64,000 nucleotides of DNA, taken from contig NZ_FUXC01000006.1 of assembly GCF_900167025.1 (NCBI RefSeq), positions 1 to 64,000 on the forward strand. The letters run 5' to 3'. The DNA comes from Treponema berlinense (GTDB taxonomy: Bacteria; Spirochaetota; Spirochaetia; Treponematales; Treponemataceae). The first letter of the stretch is position 1. Each line of letters begins with the position of its first letter. A program made the translations under genes and the position numbers. Below are positions 8,837-17,264 of the stretch, in pieces. The notes below the pieces were generated by a model. It saw nothing but the letters and a program-made list of their open reading frames with translations. It ran no database searches and was not told the DNA's origin.

Positions 8837-10051
8837 ATGGAAAATTCACTTACAAAAAAAGAATATTCACCGGAAGAACTTTTGAATGACTTTTTGGAAA
8901 TTTACGGCGGCGAGAAGGACTCCGTGCGGATTTTTGCTTCTCCGGCCAGAATAAATATTATTGGCGAACATATCGACTACAACGGCGGCAAGGTTTTTCC
9001 GGCATGCATTAACCGTTATTTGTACGTGGCGATTAGGAAACGGCGCGATTCGAAAATTTTTTATAAAGACGTAAAATTTCCGCTCAGTTTTGAGTTTGAT
9101 ATAAACGAAAATTTTGCTTATTCAAAAGAGAACGATTATGCGAATTATTTGAATGGAATTTTGACTCAGTTAAAAGAAAAAGGCCTTGTTTTTGACTGCG
9201 GCTTTGAAATTTTAATGGCGTCAAATATTCCTGCTGGCGGCGGAATTTCGTCTTCTTCGGCTTTGGAATGTGGTTTTGCCTTTGCAGTTTGCGAAACTTT
9301 TGGTTTTGACGTGAGCAGGACAGAAATTGCAAAAATCGGGCAGATGAGCGAGCACCGTTTTATGAATACAAAGTGCGGAATTATGGATCAGTTCATTATT
9401 GCAACCGGAAAAAAGAATTTTGCTGAAATTCTGGATTGTGCAACCCTCGAATACGAATATGTTCCGCTTGAACTCGGCGACTGCTGTTTTATCGTAATGA
9501 ATACGAACAAGGTGCGGAAACTTTCGGATTCAAAATACAACGAACGCCGTGCAGAATGTGAGCAGGGCTTGAAAATTCTGCAATCTGCCGGAATTAAAAT
9601 CAATGCTCTTTGCGAACTTTCGGCTGAAGACTGGGAAAAAAATAAATCGCTCATAAAAGACGAAATTTTGCAAAAAAGGGCGGAACATTGTGTTTTTGAA
9701 AATCAACGCGTCTTAAAAGCGGCCGTTGCCTTAAAAAACGGAGATTTAGAGGCTCTCGGTAAACTTTTGAACGAAAGCCACGAGTCGCTCCGCTCAAAAT
9801 ACGAAGTTACCGGAATTGAGCTCGACACTCTTGCAGAAAGCGCATGGAAACAGGACGGCTGTTTGGGCGCAAGAATGACTGGAGCTGGTTTTGGTGGCTG
9901 CGCAATCGCCTTGGTTCAAAAACAAAAAATCGATTCTTTTATTGAAAATGTCCAAAAGGCTTATACTCAAAAAATTGGTTATTCGGCAGGATTTTTTGCC
10001 TGTGGCTCTGGCGACGGTGTGCACGAATTGCCTCTGATAAGCCGCAGATAA
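8837..10051 (+). CDS. galK: Galactokinase
   Basis: GalK phosphorylates alpha-D-galactose to galactose 1-phosphate with ATP, the entry step of the Leloir pathway. This GHMP kinase shows the galactokinase signature PARINIIGEHIDYNGG near residues 30-45, the glycine/serine-rich ATP loop IPAGGGISSSSALE near 130-145, and the C-terminal GHMP motif MTGAGFGGCAIALV. The 404-residue length fits the family. The start has CTGGAGG seven bases upstream. The last 73 bases overlap the convergent MATE gene on the other strand, so the final ~24 codons are constrained in both directions. Confidence 0.95.
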   Translation: MENSLTKKEYSPEELLNDFLEIYGGEKDSVRIFASPARINIIGEHIDYNGGKVFPACINRYLYVAIRKRRDSKIFYKDVKFPLSFEFDINENFAYSKENDYANYLNGILTQLKEKGLVFDCGFEILMASNIPAGGGISSSSALECGFAFAVCETFGFDVSRTEIAKIGQMSEHRFMNTKCGIMDQFIIATGKKNFAEILDCATLEYEYVPLELGDCCFIVMNTNKVRKLSDSKYNERRAECEQGLKILQSAGIKINALCELSAEDWEKNKSLIKDEILQKRAEHCVFENQRVLKAAVALKNGDLEALGKLLNESHESLRSKYEVTGIELDTLAESAWKQDGCLGARMTGAGFGGCAIALVQKQKIDSFIENVQKAYTQKIGYSAGFFACGSGDGVHELPLISRR

Positions 10052-11370
10052 ACTGTCAAAAGCTGCACGAGCATTACGCACCAAATCAGCGGTTCGCACA
10101 GAATAACTCCCCATTTTCCGAGTTTTGGAATTATAAGGCAGGTGAATGTAATTTTGCCTGCAAGTTCAATTACGCTCGAAATTAAAGGCAGAATTTTTTG
10201 TCCAAAACCCTGCAATGCATTCCGGATTACGATAAGTCCGCCCAAAACAAGGTAAAAAGGCAGAGTAAACAGGATGTATTTTTTTGCGTAATCAAGGAGA
10301 ATTGGGTTTGTTGAATTTGTAATAAATTTTATTAAATCTTCCGTTAAAAACCACGCCGGCAAAAAAAGCAAAAATGTCCAGACAATTGTTATAAAAATCG
10401 AAATTCTTACACCTTTTCGGATTCTCTCAATTTGTCCGGCTCCGTAATTCTGCGAAACAAAGGTCGAAGCGGCAAGTCCAAGCGTAATAATTGGAATGTT
10501 TGTCAGGGTAAAAATTTTTCTGGCGCAAAGGTGGCCGGCAATTATCATCTGGTCGAGCGAGTTAATGGCGCTTTGAAGGATTACAGTTCCCGAATGGACG
10601 ATTGCTCCCATAAATGCCATGGAAAGCCCCTGCCCTATCAGGTCTTTGTAAAGCGAACTGTCGAACGAAAAATGTTTAAAAGACGGAACAAGAATTTTTG
10701 CTGCGCAGAAAATGTAGATAAGACAGAGCAATCCCGACACAAACTGCGCAATCACCGTCGCAATTGCAGCTCCTCGGATTGAACCTGTCGCCTTTATAAA
10801 AGCAAAATCCAGAATTACATTCAAAACCGAAGAAAAAATCAAAAACAAGAGCGGAACAAAAGAATTTCCGATAGCGCGCAACATTCCTGCAAAAAGATTA
10901 TATGCAAATAAAACTCCGCAAAACTGCGTAATCACCGAAATATAAGAATACGCTTCGTTCAGACGGTCGGCTGGCGTTTTTAAAAGAACCATAATTGGTT
11001 TTAGCCCAAAAGCCGTCAAAATCATAATAAAAACGGTAACAAAAATTGTAATTACAATCGAAGCCGCCGTAATTTTTTTTAATTTTTCAACTTCCCCTGC
11101 CCCAAAAGCTTTTGCCGCAACAATGCTCAGACCGTTTCCAAAACCAATTCCAAAACCGACCAAAAGTTCGTAAAGAGCCGTGCATGCTCCAATGCTGACA
11201 AGCGCGTTGTCGTCCAAAAGTCGCCCGATAATAACCGTGTCTGCCGCATTATAAAGCTGCTGAAAAATATATGAAACAAAAAGTGGCAACGTAAAAAGCA
11301 CAATTGCCTTAAAAATGCTTCCATGCAACAAATCAGGATGCACAAAACGTTTAAGAGAAGATGTTACCAT
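9979..11370 (-). CDS. MATE-family multidrug/sodium efflux transporter
   Basis: This 463-residue protein has about twelve hydrophobic segments in two similar halves. It carries the MATE N-terminal pattern (LFTLPLFVSYIFQQLYNAADTVIIGRLLDDNALVSIGA) and an equivalent SFVSQNYGAGQ-type pattern in the second half. Such proteins export cationic compounds using Na+ or H+ gradients; the substrate here is unknown. Its 3' end overlaps galK by 73 bp on the opposite strand. The start is preceded by TAAAAT exactly six bases before ATG and by no Shine-Dalgarno sequence, consistent with a leaderless transcript. Confidence 0.88.
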   Translation of the reverse strand: MVTSSLKRFVHPDLLHGSIFKAIVLFTLPLFVSYIFQQLYNAADTVIIGRLLDDNALVSIGACTALYELLVGFGIGFGNGLSIVAAKAFGAGEVEKLKKITAASIVITIFVTVFIMILTAFGLKPIMVLLKTPADRLNEAYSYISVITQFCGVLFAYNLFAGMLRAIGNSFVPLLFLIFSSVLNVILDFAFIKATGSIRGAAIATVIAQFVSGLLCLIYIFCAAKILVPSFKHFSFDSSLYKDLIGQGLSMAFMGAIVHSGTVILQSAINSLDQMIIAGHLCARKIFTLTNIPIITLGLAASTFVSQNYGAGQIERIRKGVRISIFITIVWTFLLFLPAWFLTEDLIKFITNSTNPILLDYAKKYILFTLPFYLVLGGLIVIRNALQGFGQKILPLISSVIELAGKITFTCLIIPKLGKWGVILCEPLIWCVMLVQLLTVYLRLIRGNSCTPSPEPQAKNPAE

Positions 11371-11376
11371 AAAAAT

Positions 11377-11382
11377 ATTTTA
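11377..11382 (-). promoter_or_regulatory. -10 element of a leaderless promoter (MATE gene)
   Basis: TAAAAT on the minus strand ends six bases before the ATG at 11370. No clear -35 box or ribosome site is visible. Confidence 0.4.
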
Positions 11383-11409
11383 TAACTAATAAAAGAAAAA
11401 TGAAATTCT

Positions 11410-11503
11410 GGAGCATATTTTTTGCTCTAACCGTCCGCTCCACAGTTCCGCTTTCGCTTCATCCGCCGCGGCGGACGCTTCGCGCTGTTCCGGCACGGGC
11501 TAG
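11410..11503 (+). repeat. Mosaic hairpin repeat, family 1, copy B
   Basis: The flanks CCGCTCCACAGTTCCGCTTT and CGCTTCATCC, then ACGCTTCGCGCTGTTCC and GGGCTAGG, match copy A. The palindrome between them is GC-only (CCGCCGCGGCGG). The element lies between the MATE gene and the ABC ATPase gene, both on the minus strand. Confidence 0.75.
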
Positions 11504-11574
11504 GATTTGCTTTCAAAAAAACAGCGGCTTGTCTTTTTACAGAAAAACCGCCATTTTTTGAAAATCAGGACAAA

Positions 11575-13230
11575 CTATTCAATTTTTCCGTGCGTAATGA
11601 GTTTTCCGCTCTTTCTGTCAAAAAGCATTAAGTCGTTGCCGGTAAAATCGAATTTTTGACTGCTTCCAATTTTGAACGTTACGCCGCCAAAAACAACGCT
11701 TGTCAACAAAAACTCGCCAATGCTGATTTTTATTGTCGATTCCATTCCTGTCGGCAACGCTCCCCGAATTTCGCCGTCAAATTTTCCATTTTCGGTCAGT
11801 TTTATGAATTCTGGACGGACTGCAAGAACAAAGTCGCCGTTTTGAGCCGGTGAATCTTTTTTTGCAGCAAAGCCTTCTTCTTCGTTCACTTTTGCAATGT
11901 GATACTTAAAAACTTCGTCCTTGTTCTGTTTTTCAACATAACCTTTTTGTTTTGACTCGTCCTCGAGTTTTTTTGCTGTTTCAACTTCGTCGGCATCTCT
12001 GGTTTTGTACCATTTTTCCAAATTGAATTCTTCTCCGTTTTTTGTTTCCGGCTTAAAAATCAATTTTTTGTCGCCAAAGAGCGTAAGTTCAAGCTTGTCG
12101 GCTGTCTGTTCTCCTTTTGCGTCGATAAAGTTAATAGAAGGATTTCCTACAAAATCGGCGACAAAAAGGTTGTTCGGGTGATTGTAAACGTCTAGCGGAG
12201 CGTCGTACTGCTGCAAAACACCGTTGTTTATAAGACAGATTTTTGTTGCAAGGGTCATAGCTTCGAGCTGGTCGTGGGTTACATAGACAAAAGTGCTTCC
12301 TGTTTCGATATGCAGCCGCTGAAGTTCGTATCGCATTTCTAACCGGAGTTTTGCATCGAGGTTTGAAAGCGGTTCGTCCATAAAAAGTACGCTTGGTTCT
12401 GGAGCAAGTGTTCTTGCGATTGCTACGCGCTGCTGCTGTCCGCCCGAAAGTTCTGCCGGATAGCGGTCCATAAACATTCCGATTTTTACGACGCGGCTTA
12501 CACGGCGCACGGCAAGGTCAATTTCTTCAGAAGTGAGTTTGCGCGTTTTTGTGAGCATTTTTCCGTTTTGAACCAGAGCAAAATCGTCATTTAAGGAAAT
12601 TCCTTTTTGTTTGTAATTTTCTTCAATAGTTTTGATTTTTGCTTCGTATTCTTTGCACAGCGAATTTGCTTTTTCTGACGGGAATTCTTCATTCTGGAGT
12701 TTCATTGCAAATATTTTTTTTGCAGTAAACATCGAAACCGTAAAAGTATCAATGATTTTTAAGAGAACTTTTTCTTCATCGATTTTTCCGTCTTTGCCTT
12801 TGCAGCCGTTTATCAGTTCCACAAGTTCGACAGAACCGCGCAAAATTTGTGTAATCTGGTCAGCAGTTTTTGCTTCAAAGTCATAAACTGGCAGTTCTTC
12901 GGAAATATTGCTCAAACCGAAGGCAATATTTTTATAAACCGTCATATTTGGCCAGAGCGCGTAATTTTGGAACAAAAATCCTACTTTTCGCTTGTTTGCA
13001 GGAATATTTATTCCTTTTTCGCTGTCAAAAACAACAGTGTCGCCGATTTCGATTTTTCCGCTGGTTGGAGTTTCGAGACCGGCAATCATTCTTAAGGTTG
13101 TTGTTTTTCCGCAGCCGGAAGGTCCGAGGAGAGTAACGAATGAATTGTCGTCAATGACAAGATTCAATTTATCAACACCAAAGAATTTTCCCCAGCGTTT
13201 TGTAACATTTGTAAGTTTTATCTGTGGCAT
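11575..13230 (-). CDS. ABC transporter ATPase (FbpC/AfuC-MalK type) with large insertion
   Basis: This ATPase energises the adjacent permease. Motifs are in the expected order: Walker A GPSGCGKT (36-43), Q-loop Gln88, signature LSGGQ (261-265), Walker B VLFMDEP (281-287), D-loop and H-loop His319. A TOBE-like C-terminal region follows. It is 551 residues long against a usual ~350. About 120 extra residues lie between the Q-loop and the signature (~108-235), in the helical subdomain that contacts the permease, and further charged residues lie in the TOBE region. No frame break is visible, so the insert looks genuine. The ATG follows GGAGGTAACTGAT inside the permease gene's end, one base past its stop, so the two are translationally coupled. 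Confidence 0.9.
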   Translation of the reverse strand: MPQIKLTNVTKRWGKFFGVDKLNLVIDDNSFVTLLGPSGCGKTTTLRMIAGLETPTSGKIEIGDTVVFDSEKGINIPANKRKVGFLFQNYALWPNMTVYKNIAFGLSNISEELPVYDFEAKTADQITQILRGSVELVELINGCKGKDGKIDEEKVLLKIIDTFTVSMFTAKKIFAMKLQNEEFPSEKANSLCKEYEAKIKTIEENYKQKGISLNDDFALVQNGKMLTKTRKLTSEEIDLAVRRVSRVVKIGMFMDRYPAELSGGQQQRVAIARTLAPEPSVLFMDEPLSNLDAKLRLEMRYELQRLHIETGSTFVYVTHDQLEAMTLATKICLINNGVLQQYDAPLDVYNHPNNLFVADFVGNPSINFIDAKGEQTADKLELTLFGDKKLIFKPETKNGEEFNLEKWYKTRDADEVETAKKLEDESKQKGYVEKQNKDEVFKYHIAKVNEEEGFAAKKDSPAQNGDFVLAVRPEFIKLTENGKFDGEIRGALPTGMESTIKISIGEFLLTSVVFGGVTFKIGSSQKFDFTGNDLMLFDRKSGKLITHGKIE

Positions 13231-13231
13231 A

Positions 13232-15049
13232 TCAGTTACCTCCTACACCTTTGTCAATGCTTGCGCCTGTAAGTTTGTTTACTAAAGCGTTAAAAATTAA
13301 AATCGTAATGATAAGAATAAGGTTCATTCCGCTTGAGAAGGCGTAAAGTCCCATTTCGTCAAAATAGTCCATTGCCGTTGTCATAATCTTGAACTGGTCG
13401 CACAAAAGCATAAAGAGCGTCAGTTCTCGCAGACAGGTCATAAACGGAAGCAAAAATCCCGAAAGAATCGAGCTTTTTTGAATTGGAATTATGATTCCAA
13501 ACATTCGCTTTACCCAAGGAATATTCTGAATTATTGCGGCTTCCTCGATTTCTCCGGAAAGTTGCAGCATTGAATTGAGCGAACTTCTGCTTGCAAAAGG
13601 AATGTATTTTACCGTTCCAACAAGAATCAATATAAGGAAGGTTCCGCCAATCGAAAGTGCTTTTCCAAAAATTAAGTAGGCTACACCGACAGAAAGAGAA
13701 GGCATAAGATAAGGCAAAAATGCCACCGAATTTACATAGGCGGCGCTCTTGCTTCTGCGGTTTTTGCTTACTGCATAGCCGACCAGGGTTCCGATTGTTC
13801 CGGCGCAAAGTGCGCAGCAGACTGCAACAAACAATTGTCCACAGAAAGATTTCCAGATTTGAACGTTGTGCAGAATTCCGAGCTGTCCAAAAAGTCCGTA
13901 TTCGCCCAAGGTGTCTGAAGTTGTCCACCATTTTGTCGTAAGCATTTCAAAATCGCCTGTTTTTAAGAAACTGTAGTCGCCTGGATTTGGCAGGAATGTT
14001 TCAATGGCGAACGAAATAATCGGATAAATGCTTGTAAAAAGCGTAACTACGATAAAAATAAACGCAATTAAATATTTTCCGACTTTTCCGAGATTTGCTT
14101 TTGAAATTTGGCCGGATTTTCCAGTTACGGTTGTAAAATTCTGACGGCTTGAAGTGCTTCTTTGGTTTAAAAGAAGGATTGCAATTCCAAAAACCATCAT
14201 TATTACTGCAATAACGCTGGCTTCTCCGGCACGTCCAGAACTCAAACCGACATATTTTGTAGAAAGCGTTTCGAGGCTTAAATAATGCGGAACAGGATAA
14301 CTTCCCATCGAACTTCCAAAAACGAGCAAAATTGTCGAAAGAATTGCAGGTTTTACGAGAGGGATTGTCACGTGAAGGAAGATTTTCCATTTTGGAGTAT
14401 CCAGAATTGTTGCCGCTTCTTCGAGGTTTGCGTCCATGTTGCGGAAAATTCCACCGATTAAAATATATGCAAAGGCCGCGTAGTGCAGACCGAGAACTAT
14501 GCTTGAAGGAAAAATTCCCTGGCACCACCATAAAGGCATTTTTATTTCAAAAAGCGAGGCCAAAAGTCCGTCTGAACCGCCAGTTACGGCATTGCTGTTA
14601 AAAGCGTTTCGCCAGACCATGGCAAGCGTCCACTGTGGCATAATGTAAGGGAAAATAAAGATTGCGCTAAGATATTTTTTGAATTTTAAATTTGTTCGGG
14701 TGATTAAATATGCAAAAAGACCGCCGTAAAAAATTGCAATAATGCAGGCAAAAACAGAAAGAAGGACAGTGTTTAGAAGTGGTGTCCATAAATTTGCTTT
14801 TGCAAGTCGGCCAGTAAAAAGATCAATCCAGTTGTAGAAAGTCATTTGACCTTCTTTTAAACCGGTTTTTAAGGAATCGACTGTTCCTGCATGAACTGCC
14901 ACCGTATCTTGAATCAAATACAGGATTGGAGCAATTGTCGTTACAGAAAGGACAATTCCGCATAAGAGAAGAATTACATTTTGTGGTTTGTAAAAAAATG
15001 TTTTTATTTTGTTGAGCTTCAGCTGGGTCTGAAGATTGCTGTTTGCCAT
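13232..15049 (-). CDS. ABC transporter permease, fused two-domain (FbpB/AfuB type)
   Basis: The permease has two homologous membrane halves in one chain, about 12 helices, each with a binding-protein-dependent transport loop (EEAATILDTPKWKIFLHVTIP; EIEEAAIIQNIPWVKRMFGIIIP). This duplicated layout is typical of ferric-iron/thiamine/2-aminoethylphosphonate-type importers. The annotated start is the ATG of MANSNLQ at 15049, preceded by GGAGG; a GTG three codons upstream overlaps the ribosome site and is less likely. It is the middle gene of a binding protein-permease-ATPase operon. The substrate cannot be told from sequence; iron, phosphonate or sugar are all possible. Confidence 0.88.
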   Translation of the reverse strand: MANSNLQTQLKLNKIKTFFYKPQNVILLLCGIVLSVTTIAPILYLIQDTVAVHAGTVDSLKTGLKEGQMTFYNWIDLFTGRLAKANLWTPLLNTVLLSVFACIIAIFYGGLFAYLITRTNLKFKKYLSAIFIFPYIMPQWTLAMVWRNAFNSNAVTGGSDGLLASLFEIKMPLWWCQGIFPSSIVLGLHYAAFAYILIGGIFRNMDANLEEAATILDTPKWKIFLHVTIPLVKPAILSTILLVFGSSMGSYPVPHYLSLETLSTKYVGLSSGRAGEASVIAVIMMVFGIAILLLNQRSTSSRQNFTTVTGKSGQISKANLGKVGKYLIAFIFIVVTLFTSIYPIISFAIETFLPNPGDYSFLKTGDFEMLTTKWWTTSDTLGEYGLFGQLGILHNVQIWKSFCGQLFVAVCCALCAGTIGTLVGYAVSKNRRSKSAAYVNSVAFLPYLMPSLSVGVAYLIFGKALSIGGTFLILILVGTVKYIPFASRSSLNSMLQLSGEIEEAAIIQNIPWVKRMFGIIIPIQKSSILSGFLLPFMTCLRELTLFMLLCDQFKIMTTAMDYFDEMGLYAFSSGMNLILIITILIFNALVNKLTGASIDKGVGGN

Positions 15050-15093
15050 AGAAAGCACCTCCAGCTTAAAAAGTTGACTCCATAAAGGTTAGA

Positions 15094-15130
15094 GAGCCTG
15101 TCAAAACGGATAATGTATTTTGACAGGCTC
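15094..15130 (-). terminator. Intra-operon hairpin after the binding-protein gene
   Basis: A perfect 13-bp stem GAGCCTGTCAAAA/TTTTGACAGGCTC (15094-15106/15118-15130) with an 11-base loop lies between the binding-protein stop and the permease start. In such operons a hairpin here commonly stabilises the upstream message or partly stops transcription, giving more binding protein than permease. That role is inferred. Confidence 0.65.
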
Positions 15131-15163
15131 AACTTTCGCTTTGTGGCAAAAATGGGTTAAAAC

Positions 15164-16483
15164 TTATTTGCGGTTTGCACGTGTAATGTCAATCCAGTCG
15201 CCGAGGTCAACTGAAACTTCGGCACAATATTTTGGATCTTCGATTACGAGTTCGCCACCGTTTTCTGCAGCCCACCATTCAAAGCCTCTGTCGTTTTTAG
15301 CAGGGAAGTCGTTTCCACCGGCTGTGCTGTGATGGAATTTTGCTTCGTTTTCCGCTGCAAGAACTGGGTTTGCTGAGTAACCGCCCATGTCTTTTCCCCA
15401 GGCTGTAAAACCGTCAAGTTTTGTAACCATGTAAGAAATAAATGCGCAGGCAGTCCATGGATATGGAGAAGAATCCATAACTTCGAGATAGTGGCTGTAT
15501 CCGTAACCACCGATTCCGCTGTAGCCTTCTTCGTAAGCTGCAACAGAAATATTTTTTACAGAAACGCCAGCTGTTTCGGCAACTGAACGAAGTTTTGAAT
15601 AAACGATGAGCGCAAATTCGCCGGCAGCAGAAGTTTTTACAATGCTGTTGCAGATTGGACCGTCGTCTGTTTCTTCGTTGTAGTTTTGTACCCAGAGTTT
15701 AATGTAAGCAAGACCGTATTTTGCGTTCTTTGATTCAAGACCAAAGTTTTCTGCAAGTTTTGCACATTCATTGAGTACAGGAGTAAACTGAGCCTGTTTT
15801 TCGGCTGGCAGTTTGTCAAATGCGTTTTTGAGCCAGGTTGCGTATTTGTCAGCAGTGAGCATATAAAGGAAGTTTTTGCCGACAAGTTCGGAATTTACGC
15901 CCATGAAAAGGCCATGTGTTCCTGGAGCAACAAAATCCCAGCAGTTTGTAAATTTTACGCCGTTCAAATGGTTGTACATAAAAATTTTATTCAAAGTCTG
16001 CAAAGGAAGAAGATCTGGATAATCTTTTTTTGCAAGTTTGTTTGCTTCTGCCCATTCTTTTGGAATAAATGTGCGGAGAACTCCAGTGTCCATCATCTTG
16101 CTCTGAATCTGGTTTCCGTCCTGAATAAGTGTCATAAAATATTCAGGATTTGCACTTTTATAGTCAACATTGAGGGTTGTAAAGATTGAATTGTTTTTTG
16201 GCTGTGACCATTCAATCTTTCCTGCGTAACTTGAATCAAGCGACTTGAGATATTTGATGAATGAGGCTCCGGCAGTTTTTCCGCGGCTTGAGTTTCCAAT
16301 TCCTTTTAAAGTAGCATTTTTTGATTCTTCGATTGCCTTCTGGCAAAGTTCATCAAAAGTCATATTTTCTGCCTGAGAAATAATTTCCTGAACGGCAGAT
16401 TTTTTTGCCTGAGATTTATTGCACGAAGCAAAACCGAACAGCGTGATAGCAGCTGCCGAAAGAATAAATAAAGATTTTTTCAT
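15164..16483 (-). CDS. ABC transporter substrate-binding lipoprotein
   Basis: The 439-residue solute-binding protein carries a lipoprotein leader (FGFASC, Cys21). It has the layout of bacterial extracellular solute-binding family 1/6 proteins: FTTLNVDYKSANPEYFMTLIQDG, then an interdomain LKSLDSSYAGKIEW region, and conserved aromatic residues in the C-lobe (SPYPWTACAFISYMV). It is the first gene of the operon, with a GGAGG site. Genetic coupling to an FbpB-type permease and an FbpC-like ATPase supports an importer. The ligand is not evident; no obvious ferric-binding YY motif was found. Confidence 0.82.
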   Translation of the reverse strand: MKKSLFILSAAAITLFGFASCNKSQAKKSAVQEIISQAENMTFDELCQKAIEESKNATLKGIGNSSRGKTAGASFIKYLKSLDSSYAGKIEWSQPKNNSIFTTLNVDYKSANPEYFMTLIQDGNQIQSKMMDTGVLRTFIPKEWAEANKLAKKDYPDLLPLQTLNKIFMYNHLNGVKFTNCWDFVAPGTHGLFMGVNSELVGKNFLYMLTADKYATWLKNAFDKLPAEKQAQFTPVLNECAKLAENFGLESKNAKYGLAYIKLWVQNYNEETDDGPICNSIVKTSAAGEFALIVYSKLRSVAETAGVSVKNISVAAYEEGYSGIGGYGYSHYLEVMDSSPYPWTACAFISYMVTKLDGFTAWGKDMGGYSANPVLAAENEAKFHHSTAGGNDFPAKNDRGFEWWAAENGGELVIEDPKYCAEVSVDLGDWIDITRANRK

Positions 16484-16705
16484 TTGAGAACCTCCGTTAA
16501 AAATTCAACGCGAAAAAGCTGATTTTCGATTTGATTTTTTTTGATGATGAAGTTTGCAACGCAAACCTTACACGTAAGTGCACTGTCAGAATGACAAAAG
16601 TTAATTTAACTTTATTGATATATTTTGAGACTGAATTTGCAAACTGTCAAATTTTCATTTTTCTTGCACTTGAATAGATAAGCCGAAAAATTATAAAATT
16701 GTTAT
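16484..16705. promoter_or_regulatory. Divergent promoter region with palindromes
   Basis: The region between the ABC operon (minus) and the 178-residue gene (plus) holds a palindrome AAGTTTGCAACGCAAAC (16556-16572 area), a variant of the one at 1180-1198, and a small CTTACACGTAAG hairpin next to it. On the plus strand TTGAAT (16670-16675) and TAAAAT (16694-16699, six bases before the ATG) form a plausible leaderless promoter. Confidence 0.5.
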
Positions 16706-17242
16706 ATGACAAAATCTAATTTGATTGGCGAATTTGTAGAGCCAGAAATTATCAGTGCAGTTGAAAAAATTAAAGATGTTGCAGACGTTCAGGAAGTGAA
16801 TTCGCTTGCAGTAACGATTTCCAGACTGTTTAATGCGGAAAAAATTTTTGCAGAAATTCTTGCTGGTAGTGATGACTCGAAGCTAATTTCTTCATTTAAA
16901 AAAAATCTTACGCTTTTGATTCAAAAAACTTGGGTTGAAAAAGACGATGAAACCGTAAAAGAGCAAGTTTTGTACAATCTGGAGCAGTTCTGCGCTTATA
17001 TCGAAGCTGGAAAATATGCAGATGAATACAGCCGTTTTGGTCATATTTTGTCTGACGTTGTTTACTTGATGTTTGGACCAACTTCTAAGGAACCAATATT
17101 TGAAGAATATTCTTTGCGTATTGATCCAGAATTTGGAGTTTTTTGGTGGTATATTCAAAATCTTCCGGAAAAAGCAAATTTTTCTGAACAGAAAAGCCGT
17201 GCCCTTCTTTTGCTTGGAATGTATTTTCTTGCAAATTACTAA
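16706..17242 (+). CDS. Conserved hypothetical protein upstream of proA
   Basis: I do not recognise this 178-residue, soluble, mostly helical, acidic protein. It contains no signal peptide and ends in a hydrophobic ALLLLGMYFLANY segment. Coding character is good, and proA starts 22 bases downstream on the same strand, so the two probably share a transcript. The ATG is preceded by TAAAAT-N6 with no ribosome site, suggesting a leaderless message. Confidence 0.65.
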   Translation: MTKSNLIGEFVEPEIISAVEKIKDVADVQEVNSLAVTISRLFNAEKIFAEILAGSDDSKLISSFKKNLTLLIQKTWVEKDDETVKEQVLYNLEQFCAYIEAGKYADEYSRFGHILSDVVYLMFGPTSKEPIFEEYSLRIDPEFGVFWWYIQNLPEKANFSEQKSRALLLLGMYFLANY

Positions 17243-17264
17243 AATTCTATCGGATGATTGATTT

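Noticed and set aside
8235-8849. A 204-codon minus-strand frame over the galM end and the repeat array
   Set aside because: It crosses palindromic repeat DNA and lies antisense to galM; no start signals.
12500-12930. A frameshift or gene fusion artefact inside the ABC ATPase
   Set aside because: The insert region is open in one frame with normal codon use and all ATPase motifs lie in that same frame.
13359-14531. Two long minus-strand frames overlapping the ABC permease gene in another frame
   Set aside because: They are alternative-frame shadows of the permease, with Arg/Phe/Asn-rich translations and no ribosome sites.
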